NCBI RefSeq assembly: GCF_010731715.1
Contig: NZ_AP022587.1
Span: 5,890,001-5,954,000 of the forward strand
DNA: 64,000 nucleotides
Direction of reading: 5' to 3'
Source: Mycobacterium stomatepiae
Lineage (GTDB): Bacteria > Actinomycetota > Actinomycetes > Mycobacteriales > Mycobacteriaceae
The position numbers and the translations under genes are program-made. The notes under the pieces are model-generated. The model saw only the letters and a program-made list of their open reading frames with translations. It did no database searches and was not told where the DNA came from. Below are positions 27,208-36,049 of the stretch, piece after piece. How positions within the stretch are numbered: the first letter of the stretch is position 1; every line of letters starts with the position of its first letter.

Positions 27208-27245
27208 GTTTCGGCATCGGGCGTCCGATGTTTCCGCCGTTTTAC
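27208..27245 (-). promoter_or_regulatory. GlnR-type box upstream of the nitrate reductase
   Basis: Plus-strand reading: GTTTC, six bases, GGGCG, six bases, GTTTC, six bases, TTTAC. Spacing and half-sites match the GlnR consensus in reverse orientation, 59 bp before the reductase start. It fits nitrogen-limitation control; the second element is degenerate. Confidence 0.65.
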
Positions 27246-27435
27246 GGCTTGATCTCACCGGATCCGAATGCATTTGTGAGGTCTCTGTAAACCCCGTGGC
27301 TGAGCACGTAACCGCAGGTCAGCATTGATCTGCGCCTTGCAGACAGATTACGCACGGACCCTTGCGAATTCCCTGTCAGAACGGGGTTTCGGACCAAACA
27401 AATGGGACATTCACAGTTTTCGCTAAGCTCATAAA

Positions 27436-27918
27436 GTGCGACGTCACATTGTGATTCTTCTAGCTTTGTTGGCCGCGTCTTGCGGCGGAAAGTCAACGAC
27501 ACAGCCGGCGTCGCGGGCGGATACGTGCAAGGAGTCCGACGGGCCGAGTGCCGAGACCGTGCGGCAGGCGATCGCGTCCGTTCCCGTCGAGGTTCCCGGC
27601 TCGAGCTGGGTCGAGATCGGACGTGGCCACACCAAGAATTGCCGGCTGTACTGGGTGCAGGTCATCCCGACCATCGCCAGCGAGTCGACGCCTCAGCAGC
27701 TGCTGTTCTTCGACCACAACCGGCCGCTGGGCACCCCGACGCCAAACCCCAAGCCGTACATCACCGTGCTGCCCGGCGGCGACGATGCGGTCACGGTTCA
27801 GTATCAATGGCGGACCGGCAACGAAGAGCCCTGTTGTCCCAAGGGAATCGGCACCGTTAAGTTCCACATCGGGCCAGACGGCGCGTTGCAGGCACTCGGC
27901 AAGATTCCGCACCAATAG
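27436..27918 (+). CDS. lppP: Lipoprotein LppP
   Basis: A 160-aa lipoprotein: short basic start, hydrophobic h-region (IVILLALLAA) and lipobox AASC with Cys at about 16. The body (DTCKESDGPSAETVRQAIASVPVEV, GHTKNCRLYWVQVIPTIA, EEPCCPKGIGTVKFHIGPDG) matches M. tuberculosis LppP (Rv2330c), also next to narK1. It is exported and cell-wall attached; molecular role unknown. GTG at 27436 is the only start that gives a complete signal. Four Cys in the mature part may pair. Confidence 0.9.
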   Translation: MRRHIVILLALLAASCGGKSTTQPASRADTCKESDGPSAETVRQAIASVPVEVPGSSWVEIGRGHTKNCRLYWVQVIPTIASESTPQQLLFFDHNRPLGTPTPNPKPYITVLPGGDDAVTVQYQWRTGNEEPCCPKGIGTVKFHIGPDGALQALGKIPHQ

Positions 27919-28011
27919 GTTTACCGCACATTATGTTCCGATATTCCGAGAGATTCGGTCTTGGTATCGAAGGGATTACAGTGCTCGAACGCGACGACGC
28001 GTCCAGTACGA

Positions 28012-29430
28012 ATGGCCACGCGAGTGGGTAGGTCGCGTCACCTCTCGCATTGGGACGCAGAAGATGTGCAGGCCTGGGAGGCCGGCGGCAAGACCGTCGC
28101 GCGGAATAACCTGTTGTGGTCCGCGGTAGTCGTGCACCTGGGTTACGCGATATGGGCGCTGTGGCCGGTGATGGCACTGTTCATGCCCAGGGAGGTCTAC
28201 GGCTTTTCCGCCGGGGACAAGTTGCTGCTCGGGATTACCGCCACCCTGGTCGGGGCATGCCTGCGGCCGGTGTATGCCGTGGCGACCGCGATCTTCGGCG
28301 GCCGCAATCTGGCCATGTTCTCGGCATTCGTACTGGTGGTCCCGGTGACCGTCGCGATGGTGCTGCTTGCTCATCCGGGGCTGCCGTTGTGGCCGTACCT
28401 CGTGTGCGCGGCCCTGTCCGGCATGGGTGGCGGTAACTTCGCGGCCTCGGCGAGCAACGCCAACTCCTTCTACCCGCACCGGCTCAAGGGCGCGGCGCTG
28501 GGGATCGCCGGGGGCATCGGCAATCTCGGGGTGCCGATGATTCAGGTCGTCGGGCTGGTAGTCATCGCCGCCGCGGGCGACCGGCAGCCGTACTGGGTGT
28601 GCGGCCTGTATCTGATCCTGTTGACGACTGCGGGTATCGGCGCGACGTTGTTCATGAACAACGTCGCCCAGCACCGGGTGGAGCCGGGCAAGCTGCGGTC
28701 CATCCTGGCGGTGGTGGTCTCCACTCGCGATACCTGGCTGCTCTCGCTGTTGTATCTCGGCACCTTCGGATCGTTCATCGGATTTGCGTTCGCATTCGCC
28801 CAGGTGCTGCAGACCAGTTTCGTGGCCGGCGGCCAATCCACCTCCACCGCGTCGCTGCACGCCGCCCAACTGGCCTTCATCGGACCACTGCTCGCCGCGC
28901 TGTCGCGTATCTACGGCGGCCGGTTGGCCGACCGGCTCGGCGGGGGCCGAGTCACCTGTGCGGTCTTCGTCAGCATGGGTTTGGCCGCCGGAATGCTGAT
29001 CACCGTCGGCACCCTCGAGGATCCGCACGCGGGGCCGGTCAGCGGCCTGGCGATGGCCGGTTACGTGGCCTGCTTCATCGCCCTGTTCACCCTCGCCGGG
29101 TTGGGCAATGGATCGGTGTACAAGATGATCCCTACGATTTTCGAGACGTGCGGCCGCAACCTGGATGTGAGCGAGACCGACCAGCGTCAGTGGTCACGCG
29201 TGATCTCGGGCATCGTGATCGGTTTCGTCGCCGGCGTCGGGTCGCTGGGCGGTGTCGGGATCAATGTGGCGTTGCGGCAGTCCTACATCAGCGCCGGCAC
29301 GATGACGCCGGCATTCTGGATCTTCCTGTTCGTCTACATCGGCGCCGCACTGCTGACTTGGGCCAGGTATGTGCGCCGACCGCTGAGTACGTCCGCGAAC
29401 AACAGCGTCGGTGCGCTCGAAGCCGGTTGA
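28012..29430 (+). CDS. Nitrate/nitrite transporter of the NarK family
   Basis: A major facilitator with about 12 hydrophobic helices, 472 aa from ATG 28012. The order of genes (lppP then narK) equals Rv2330c-Rv2329c, so it is the narK1 position, but the sequence also resembles NarK3 (GRSRHLSHWDAEDVQAWEAG at the start). Family signatures: FGGRNLAMFSAF, GGGNFAASASNANSFYP (nitrate signature), and the second G-rich motif GLGNGSVYKMIPTIF. Imports nitrate for the adjacent reductase. Start uncertain: TTG 27961 and GTG 28024 are alternatives; the latter aligns with NarK3. Confidence 0.92.
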   Translation: MATRVGRSRHLSHWDAEDVQAWEAGGKTVARNNLLWSAVVVHLGYAIWALWPVMALFMPREVYGFSAGDKLLLGITATLVGACLRPVYAVATAIFGGRNLAMFSAFVLVVPVTVAMVLLAHPGLPLWPYLVCAALSGMGGGNFAASASNANSFYPHRLKGAALGIAGGIGNLGVPMIQVVGLVVIAAAGDRQPYWVCGLYLILLTTAGIGATLFMNNVAQHRVEPGKLRSILAVVVSTRDTWLLSLLYLGTFGSFIGFAFAFAQVLQTSFVAGGQSTSTASLHAAQLAFIGPLLAALSRIYGGRLADRLGGGRVTCAVFVSMGLAAGMLITVGTLEDPHAGPVSGLAMAGYVACFIALFTLAGLGNGSVYKMIPTIFETCGRNLDVSETDQRQWSRVISGIVIGFVAGVGSLGGVGINVALRQSYISAGTMTPAFWIFLFVYIGAALLTWARYVRRPLSTSANNSVGALEAG

Positions 29431-29443
29431 GCCAACCGGGGGT

Positions 29444-31393
29444 TCAGTCGGCGTCGGGCAGGTTCTCCGGGTGCAGCATCTCGGCGTAGCGCAACGACGC
29501 CGGGATTCCGAAGCCGTCGACCAGCGTCTTGGCATGCGGGCGTAGGGCCCGGCACCGATCGTTGATCCCGCGGGTGACCGCCTTGGCTCGCCCGGTGGAC
29601 AGGTAGCCGTGCTCGATGTACCAGGCCTTGTCGTCCTCGATCACGGTCAGCGCGTACAGGTCGCAGACGATCTCCAAAAGCTCACGGGCTTCGGTGTTCT
29701 CGCAAGCGTCGATGCCGGCCACGAACGCCTCCAGCACGATCCGGTCGATGTGGGCACTCGCGGCGTGCAGCACGTGATCCTGCACGGCGTTGAACGCGTC
29801 GAACGCCGAGATCTCCTTGGACTTGCCCTGTAGCCGGCGCGCCACCGAGGACAGTAGGTACTCCTCGCGGGCTTCGAACATGTTGACCTGGGTGCCGCGG
29901 TTGAACAGGCTACCCTCTTCTTCGCTATCCTGGCGGGCGTCGACGATCTTTTGCATAATCGCTTCGGCCGCAGTGCGTTTCATCACCCGCTCGCCGACGG
30001 TATTGGCGGCGAACCGCACCCAGTCGACCGGGCTCATGCTCTTGATGTCGTCGGCGTAGGCGGTCAGCAGCTCCTTGGCCACCAACTGGGTCAGCACGTG
30101 GTTGTCGCCCTCGAAGGTGGTGAACACGTCGGTGTCGGCGCGCAGTGCGATCAACCGGTTTTCGGCCATGTAGCCGGCACCGCCGCATGCTTCCCGGGCC
30201 TCCTGAATGGCTTTCGAGGCATGCCAGGTGTTGGCCGCCTTCAGGCCGGCGGCACGCGATTCCAGCTCGCGCTGTTCCTCGGCATCGGGGAAGTCCGACG
30301 TCTGCAGGTCGTGACACTTGGCCACCAGCTCGTTCTGCGCGAACTGCAGCGCGTAGGACTTGGCTATCAACGGGAACAGCCGCCGTTGATGCACCAGATA
30401 GTCCATGATCAGCACTTCATGCTCGTCGTCGTCGGGTGCACTGAATTGCCTGCGCTGCAACGCATATCGAGTCGCGATATCCAACGCGACGCGGGCGGCG
30501 GAGCCCGCACTGCCGCCGACTGTGATCCGGCCACGGATCAGCGTGCCGAGCATCGTGAAGAACCGCCGGTCCGGGTTGTCGATCGGCGAAGTGTAGGTGC
30601 CGTCGGTCGCGACGTCGCCGTATTTGTTCAACAGGTTTTCCCGCGGCACCCGGACGTGGTCGAACATGATGCGGCCGTTGTCCACCCCGGGCAGACCGCC
30701 CTTGTAGTCGCAGTCCGACGTCGTCACGCCGGGTAGGTCGTTGCCGTCGGCATCGCGGATCGGGACCAAGACGCAGTGCACGCCGTGGTTGACCGGCTCG
30801 CCGTCTTCGGTGGTGATAAGCTGCGCGAAAACCGATGCCATGGTTGCGGTTTCGGCAGCACCGCCGATGTAGTCCTTGCGGGACGACGGTGTGGGGGAAT
30901 CGATGACGAACTCTTCGGTCTCGGGGTCGTAGGTCGCGGTGGTCTCTAGCGACTGGACGTCGCTGCCGTGTCCGGTTTCGGTCATCGCGAAACAACCGCG
31001 CAGCTCGAGGCTGATGATCTTGGGCACGTAGGTCTCGTGGTGGCGCTCGGTGCCCAGGTTCTCCACGGCGCCGCCGAACAGCCCCCACTGCACCCCGGCC
31101 TTGACCATCAGCGATAGGTCCGACATCGCCAGCATCTCGATCATCGTGACCGCCGCACCGACGTCGCCGGTGCCGCCGTGCTCCTTGCGGAACGAGTCGG
31201 CGGCGGCGCCGAAGGCCGCCATGATCCGCATCTGCTCGGCCACCTTGGTGCGCGCGATGACCGTGTTCGGCGTGTAGTGCGGGCGGAACAGGTCCTCGCT
31301 CATCGCGTCGCGCATCCGGTCCTTCACGTCGCGCCAGCGCCCGTCCAACGCCTTGCGTAGCTGTTCGGCAGTGTTTGTCGTGTCTGGCGCCAT
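29444..31393 (-). CDS. Acyl-CoA oxidase/dehydrogenase-like flavoprotein (large ACOX type)
   Basis: A 649-aa FAD enzyme of the acyl-CoA oxidase/dehydrogenase superfamily. Residues about 60-180 include CFAMTETGHGSDVQSLETTATYD, the FAD-binding middle-domain signature; about 290-450 carry ARVALDIATRYALQRRQF and the adenine-binding EACGGAGYMAENR; ENHVL-like motif is TFEGDNHVLTQLVAKELL. The 600-plus length with an extra C-terminal helical domain matches acyl-CoA oxidases rather than 380-aa dehydrogenases. It likely oxidises a fatty acyl-CoA in beta-oxidation. ATG 31393 is used; GTG 31423 would add ten residues. Substrate unknown. Confidence 0.82.
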   Translation of the reverse strand: MAPDTTNTAEQLRKALDGRWRDVKDRMRDAMSEDLFRPHYTPNTVIARTKVAEQMRIMAAFGAAADSFRKEHGGTGDVGAAVTMIEMLAMSDLSLMVKAGVQWGLFGGAVENLGTERHHETYVPKIISLELRGCFAMTETGHGSDVQSLETTATYDPETEEFVIDSPTPSSRKDYIGGAAETATMASVFAQLITTEDGEPVNHGVHCVLVPIRDADGNDLPGVTTSDCDYKGGLPGVDNGRIMFDHVRVPRENLLNKYGDVATDGTYTSPIDNPDRRFFTMLGTLIRGRITVGGSAGSAARVALDIATRYALQRRQFSAPDDDEHEVLIMDYLVHQRRLFPLIAKSYALQFAQNELVAKCHDLQTSDFPDAEEQRELESRAAGLKAANTWHASKAIQEAREACGGAGYMAENRLIALRADTDVFTTFEGDNHVLTQLVAKELLTAYADDIKSMSPVDWVRFAANTVGERVMKRTAAEAIMQKIVDARQDSEEEGSLFNRGTQVNMFEAREEYLLSSVARRLQGKSKEISAFDAFNAVQDHVLHAASAHIDRIVLEAFVAGIDACENTEARELLEIVCDLYALTVIEDDKAWYIEHGYLSTGRAKAVTRGINDRCRALRPHAKTLVDGFGIPASLRYAEMLHPENLPDAD

Positions 31394-31562
31394 ATTCCGA
31401 CGGTAACGTGCCGCTCGCTCCACGGGAACAATCCCCAGGTGTCGATCGTGCGGCGATGGAATCGACGTTGCGGACGCCGCCAGATGCGATTAGATGACGT
31501 CATGTTCCGGACCGACAGTCCGTCCAGGACCCGACGCTCGACGTCGGGCACACCCATCCCGA

Positions 31563-31726
31563 TGTGAGCGGGGGCTGGCTGCGTGCGGCGCGGTCGGGCT
31601 GCTGATCGCCGGCGGCCTGACCGCTCGCTACACGCGCAAACCGGCGTGGTGGGCCGCGACTCGGCAGCTGATGTTCGGTGAGATCGCCGTCGCCTGCTGG
31701 GGCTGTTCGTGGCGGCGGTCATTTGA
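31563..31726 (+). pseudogene. C-terminal remnant of a VIT1/CCC1-type metal transporter
   Basis: The translation GAVGLLIAGGLTARYTRKPA...RQLMFGEIAVA continues after a shift as LLGLFVAAVI and stop at 31724. This is the typical last helix pair of the VIT1/CCC1 iron/manganese transporter family. Everything upstream is missing and one frameshift is present, so it cannot be functional. Confidence 0.6.
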
Positions 31727-32846
31727 TGCCGGTCCGGTTGCTCGCATTGTGTGGGTTGTGTCTTGCCTGGTTGCTGTCCGGTTGTGACACGGCGCGCCCT
31801 CGGCTCCGCCGAACACGCCGTGGCCGGTGCTGGCCTATCTCGGTCAGGTGCAGGTCCCGTTCGGCGCCACCTTCGCCGACACGGTGATCGGCAGCTTGTC
31901 CGCGATCAGCTACGACCCGGGACGCCAGCTCTACTACGTGATCAGCGATGACCGCTCGGAGAGGAACCCGGCCCGGTTCTACACGGTGCAATTGTCGTTG
32001 TCGGACAAGGGAATTGACGGGGTGACATTCACCGGTACCCACCCGCTGCTGGAGCAGTCGGGTCAGCCTTTTCCGCCGCTGGCGCTCAGCGCCACGCCGC
32101 CGGTCGTTGCTCCCGACCCGGAGGGCATCGCCTTCGACCGCGGCCGGCAACGGTTGTATTGGAGTTCGGAAGGTGAGCGGCTGACCGAGGGCCCGGTGCG
32201 GCTGGACCCGTGGGTCAGGACGGCGGGACTCGACGGCGCCTATTTCGGCCAGTTCGCCTTGCCGTCGAATCTGGCCGTGTCGGCGCAGCAGACCGGACCG
32301 CGGCGCAACCGGGCGCTCGAGGGCGTGACGTTGACGCCCGACGGCCGATCGGTGTTCGCCTCAATGGAGGATCCGGGTTACAACGACGGGTCCGAGACCG
32401 GCGACGGTCACCAGGTGCTGACCCGGTTCACCAAATTTGACATCGCCAGCGGAATGCCGGTCGCGCAGTACGCCTATCCGATGGAGCCGCCCACGCCGCC
32501 GGCCGAGGAAAACGGTGTCTCGGATCTGGTCGCGCTGACGGATACGACGTTCCTGGTGATCGAGCGGACCGATTCCATGCCGCAGACCGTCCGTGTCTAT
32601 CGAGCTGAAATCGCTTCTGCCACAGATATATTGGATATGCCGTCGATGACGGACGTCGCGCTGACGCCAATGGTCAAATCGTTGGCAGTCGACATGACCA
32701 CGACCCCGGGCCTGTCGTTGCTGGGCAACGTCGAAGGCGTCACGCTGGGACCGAAATTTGTCGATGGACGTCAATCGGTGGTGTTTGTCAGCGACAACAA
32801 CTTCTCACCGCGGGGGATCACTCAGTTCCTGCTGTTCGCGATGTAG
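31726..32846 (+). pseudogene. Phytase-like (esterase-like) lipoprotein with frameshift behind its signal peptide
   Basis: ATG at 31726, overlapping the VIT remnant stop (TGATG), encodes a lipoprotein signal MPVRLLALCGLCLAWLLSGC with lipobox LSGC. Shortly after, the frame changes: the mature domain (TPWPVLAYLGQVQVPFGATF onward, to ITQFLLFAM at 32846) lies in another frame. A one-base loss between about 31790 and 31810 explains it. The mature part, about 350 residues, matches the phytase-like domain family (GSLSAISYDPGRQLYYVISDDRS, DPEGIAF, GVTLTPDG). A GTG at 31827 could start a version without export signal. Tail overlaps the next gene by 42 bases. Confidence 0.7.
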
Positions 32847-35420
32847 CGGCCGCGGGTGGATTTCACCTGCGGGCGGCCGAAGCCGGTACCGGGCAAACCC
32901 GGCCCACAGCGCGCCGAAGCCGGCGAGCACGAGCACGTCGAATATCCACCAGCCCGCATAGTGCGCCCACACCAGGATGTCGGCGGCCTGCGCGTCGACC
33001 CGGTGCAGGTCGACGGTCGAGGCGGATGCCGCGAAACCCCACTGTGCCGGGACGAACCACGAGATCTGGTCGTAGCCCCAGGTGCCCACCAGCGTGATCA
33101 GGCCGCCGGCGAACAGCGCTGAGGCCAGGATCACCGGCACGGCCAGTGGCAGAACTTCGCGCAACGACTTGCCCAGCGTGGAGAGCGCCAGACCCACGAT
33201 CGCCGAGACGACGGCCGTCAGCGCCACGCTGACATATAGCTCGAGGGTGGCGTTCTGCAGCAAGACGGCGCCGCGCACCGGCCCTCCCTTCTGGGCGATC
33301 ACGATGGCGAACACGATCGCGGTCAGGGCGGCCGCGGCCACGCTGGAGAAGACGATCTTGGCCGCCAGATACGCCGACGTCGAGAGCCCGACGGCCTGCT
33401 CGCGCCGGAAGACGCGCCGCTCGCCCACCAGTTCGCGAATGGTCAGCGCGGTGCCCAGCAGCACGGCGGCGATGTTCAGCGCGGCCAGGATCTCGACGGC
33501 TTCATGCGGGTTGCGGCTCGTCGCGTCGGGGCGACCCAGGCCGGAGTCGCCGGGAATCAGCAGCGTCAAGCCTGCCAACGCGAACGGCAGCGCCACCAAG
33601 AACACGGTGTAGAGCGGGTCGGCGAGGAGCAGCCGCGCTTGCCGCCGCGCCACCAACCAGGCCTGCCGGGTCCGGGTGGGCGTTGGCGGCAGCGGCCAGG
33701 GTGCGGCGACCTCGGGCGGTTCCGTCGGAGCCTGTGCCTGTTGCCGCCCGGAATACGCGCGGTGGGCGCCGTCGGGGTCGGCACTTATCTTTTCGATGGC
33801 TTCGGACCAGTCGGCGGTGCCCAGATCGGACTCGATCTGGGCGGGCGCTCCGGCGAACGCCGTGGTCCCGGCGGCCGTAAGCAGCAGAACCTGGTCGCAG
33901 ATGGTGAGACGGGCCGGCGATGTGGTGGCCACCACGACAACGCAGCCGAGGTCGGCCTGACGTCGCAGCACCGTCATCACGTGAGCTTCCTGCGCCGGAT
34001 CCAGTCCGATGCCCGGCTCGTCGACCACCAGCAGGCTTGGTCGGGTGATCAGTTCGATCGCCACCGACGCGCATCGCCGCAGTTCCGGCGAGAGCTTGCC
34101 GATCCGGGTGGTGCGGTGCGGCGTCAGGTCCAGCTCGTCGAGCACCTGGTCGACTACCCGGTCGCGGTGCTCGCGGGGGGTGTCCGGCGGCAGTCGCAGC
34201 TCGGCGGTGTAGCTCAGGGCGCGTTCGATACTCAGCCGCCGGTGAATTCGTTCGCCGCGCCCGACGATCCCGATGCGGGTGCACATGGACTCGGGTTCGG
34301 CGTACACGTCGTGGCTGTCGACGGTGACCTGCCCGGTGCTGGGCGTCCGGGTGCCGGCGAGCATCCCCAGCAGCGCCGAATTGCGGGCGGCCGACGGACC
34401 GGTGACCGCGGTCAGCGTGCCCGGACGCGCCGTGAACGACACGTCCGCGAGCAGTTCGTGTCCGTCGGCGCGCAGGCCCAGCCGGTAGGCGTTGACGCCG
34501 ACCGTGCGGGCGCCGGCCCCGAGCGGCAACCGATAGGTCGTGTTCGGCTCTTCGGCGGGGAACGCCGTGGTGGCCGTGGCCGTGGCCGGGCCGCTTGCGC
34601 GCAGCTTTCGCGTCGCGCCGGTCACCCGCTCGATCAGGCCGGGGCCTTTCGGCTGCTCCTCCGAAACGACGGACTGCTCTGCCGGTGGCGCGGGCGATTG
34701 CGCTTGCGGCGATGAGTAAGACGGTGGCGGCGGCGCGACCGGAGGCGGCATTGGGGATGGCGGCAGCGGTGGCCGTTGCATCGGTGGTGGCCCGATCGGC
34801 GCCGCCGGCGGTAGTGGCGTTGGCGGTAGTGGCGTCGGCGGGACGGTGCGCTCGACCGTCGGCTCTCGCGATGGCGCGATCCGCATGCGCTGGGTTTCCC
34901 GCTGCGTCGGGATCTGCGGCGGGGGCTGGTTCGGCGCAGGAGGCGGCGGCTGGTGCGGCGGCATCGGCGGCCGCTGCGGCATCGGGGGCGGCATTGGCAG
35001 CGGTGGTCCGGAAGGCGGGGGTGGCTGCACGGGCGGCGGATGAGGCGCGCGCCGCGGAGGACCCGGCGGAGGACCCGGCGGCGCGGGCGGCGCGCCAAGC
35101 CGGAAAACCAGTCGTGGCCCGTGTTGCGGATCCCCAAGCGCAATCGTCTGGCCGTCACGGATGTCGACCGTCGGAACCCGGGCCCCGTCGACGAAGATGC
35201 CGTGGCGACTTCTATCGATGGCAACCCAGCGTGTTCCGGCAAAGCGAAGCAGCAGATCCGGCTGCGGAATCGGCGGCGGCGGCGCGGCGAAGCCCAGGCG
35301 GTCCAGCGGGATGTCGCACCAGTCCCCATAGGCGACGATCACGTCGCGGCCCGGGGCGAAGACATACCTCGTCGAGCCGACGAAGACGGTGAGCGGTGAG
35401 GCCGGGAACGCGGAAGCCAC
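32805..35420 (-). CDS. FHA-domain ABC transporter, ATPase and permease fused, with degenerate Walker A
   Basis: An 871-aa fusion. Residues 5-108 form an FHA-like phosphothreonine-binding domain (RSRHGIFVDGARV, DGQTIALGD); 110-260 is a Pro-rich linker; 300-530 an ABC ATPase; 600-860 an ABC-2 type permease with six helices. Same architecture as Rv1747, an exporter regulated by Ser/Thr kinases. The Walker A, usually GxxGxGKS, reads GPSAARNS (residues 341-348), so the lysine is absent; the signature is LSPELRRCAS instead of LSGGQ; Walker B VVDEPGIGLDP is retained. ATP hydrolysis is therefore doubtful. Start GTG at 35420. The 3' end overlaps the phytase-like gene tail to tail. Confidence 0.85.
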   Translation of the reverse strand: MASAFPASPLTVFVGSTRYVFAPGRDVIVAYGDWCDIPLDRLGFAAPPPPIPQPDLLLRFAGTRWVAIDRSRHGIFVDGARVPTVDIRDGQTIALGDPQHGPRLVFRLGAPPAPPGPPPGPPRRAPHPPPVQPPPPSGPPLPMPPPMPQRPPMPPHQPPPPAPNQPPPQIPTQRETQRMRIAPSREPTVERTVPPTPLPPTPLPPAAPIGPPPMQRPPLPPSPMPPPVAPPPPSYSSPQAQSPAPPAEQSVVSEEQPKGPGLIERVTGATRKLRASGPATATATTAFPAEEPNTTYRLPLGAGARTVGVNAYRLGLRADGHELLADVSFTARPGTLTAVTGPSAARNSALLGMLAGTRTPSTGQVTVDSHDVYAEPESMCTRIGIVGRGERIHRRLSIERALSYTAELRLPPDTPREHRDRVVDQVLDELDLTPHRTTRIGKLSPELRRCASVAIELITRPSLLVVDEPGIGLDPAQEAHVMTVLRRQADLGCVVVVATTSPARLTICDQVLLLTAAGTTAFAGAPAQIESDLGTADWSEAIEKISADPDGAHRAYSGRQQAQAPTEPPEVAAPWPLPPTPTRTRQAWLVARRQARLLLADPLYTVFLVALPFALAGLTLLIPGDSGLGRPDATSRNPHEAVEILAALNIAAVLLGTALTIRELVGERRVFRREQAVGLSTSAYLAAKIVFSSVAAAALTAIVFAIVIAQKGGPVRGAVLLQNATLELYVSVALTAVVSAIVGLALSTLGKSLREVLPLAVPVILASALFAGGLITLVGTWGYDQISWFVPAQWGFAASASTVDLHRVDAQAADILVWAHYAGWWIFDVLVLAGFGALWAGFARYRLRPPAGEIHPRPLHREQQELSDPPR

Positions 35421-35473
35421 TGACTAAGTGTCTACCCGCCGGCGGACATCCACCGACAAGAGGCGGGGGCCGG

Positions 35474-35950
35474 TCACAGTGTGTTGCGCCGCGGTGTCGC
35501 CGCGGCGTTGTCGAGCAGCCGCCGCAACACCTGGACTGCCTCGGTGAGCACCTCGCGGTCTGCCGGCTCGAGCATCGCCAACTGCGGTTCGATCGCGGCG
35601 GCGCGGTCGGCTCGAACCGCGTTCAGGGTGCGCCGCCCTTCGGCCGTGATGCGGATCCGTACCGCGCGGGCATCGCCCGGGTCGACGGTTCGGCTAACCA
35701 GGCCGGCGTCCTCGAGTCGGCGCACCTGGGTGGTCATCGTGGGTTGCGAACAGTGGTCGACGGCGGCGAGGTCGCCGATGCGCGCTTCTCCGTGAGCCTC
35801 GACAGTCGCAAGCAGTCTGGCCTGTGCCGACGGCAGTGGCATCTGGATGCGTTGCGTCGCCAGTCGGTTCAGCCGCGCGACCACAGCGAGCAGATCCGCG
35901 CCCAGCCCCTGCTGAAGTGTGGTGTTTGCGGTGTCGACGACGTTGTCCAT
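35474..35950 (-). CDS. MarR-family transcriptional regulator
   Basis: A 158-aa winged-helix repressor: dimerising N-terminal helices, then ARIGDLAAVDHCSQPTMTTQVRRLEDAGLVSRTVDPGDARAVRIRIT, the wHTH and wing. Position next to the FHA-ABC gene and the ECF operon corresponds to Rv2327. ATG at 35950 (MDNVVDTANT) gives a typical length; the ORF can be extended to 36028 but crosses the palindrome. A perfect inverted repeat lies 13 bases upstream, so it probably represses itself and may also control the divergent ECF genes. Confidence 0.88.
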   Translation of the reverse strand: MDNVVDTANTTLQQGLGADLLAVVARLNRLATQRIQMPLPSAQARLLATVEAHGEARIGDLAAVDHCSQPTMTTQVRRLEDAGLVSRTVDPGDARAVRIRITAEGRRTLNAVRADRAAAIEPQLAMLEPADREVLTEAVQVLRRLLDNAAATPRRNTL

Positions 35951-35962
35951 ATGTCCATGCTT

Positions 35963-35979
35963 GCATAGCTTTGCTATGC
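35963..35979. promoter_or_regulatory. Palindromic operator between MarR and ECF genes
   Basis: GCATAGC-TTT-GCTATGC, a perfect seven-base inverted repeat with a three-base spacer, just upstream of the MarR start (35950) and 71 bp before the divergent ECF gene. Size and placement fit a MarR dimer site. Confidence 0.65.
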
Positions 35980-36049
35980 GAGACCAACCGCCGCCACCTC
36001 CACCCCGAAGAACGGCACGACCCAGCAACGAACCGTTAACTCACGGCGC

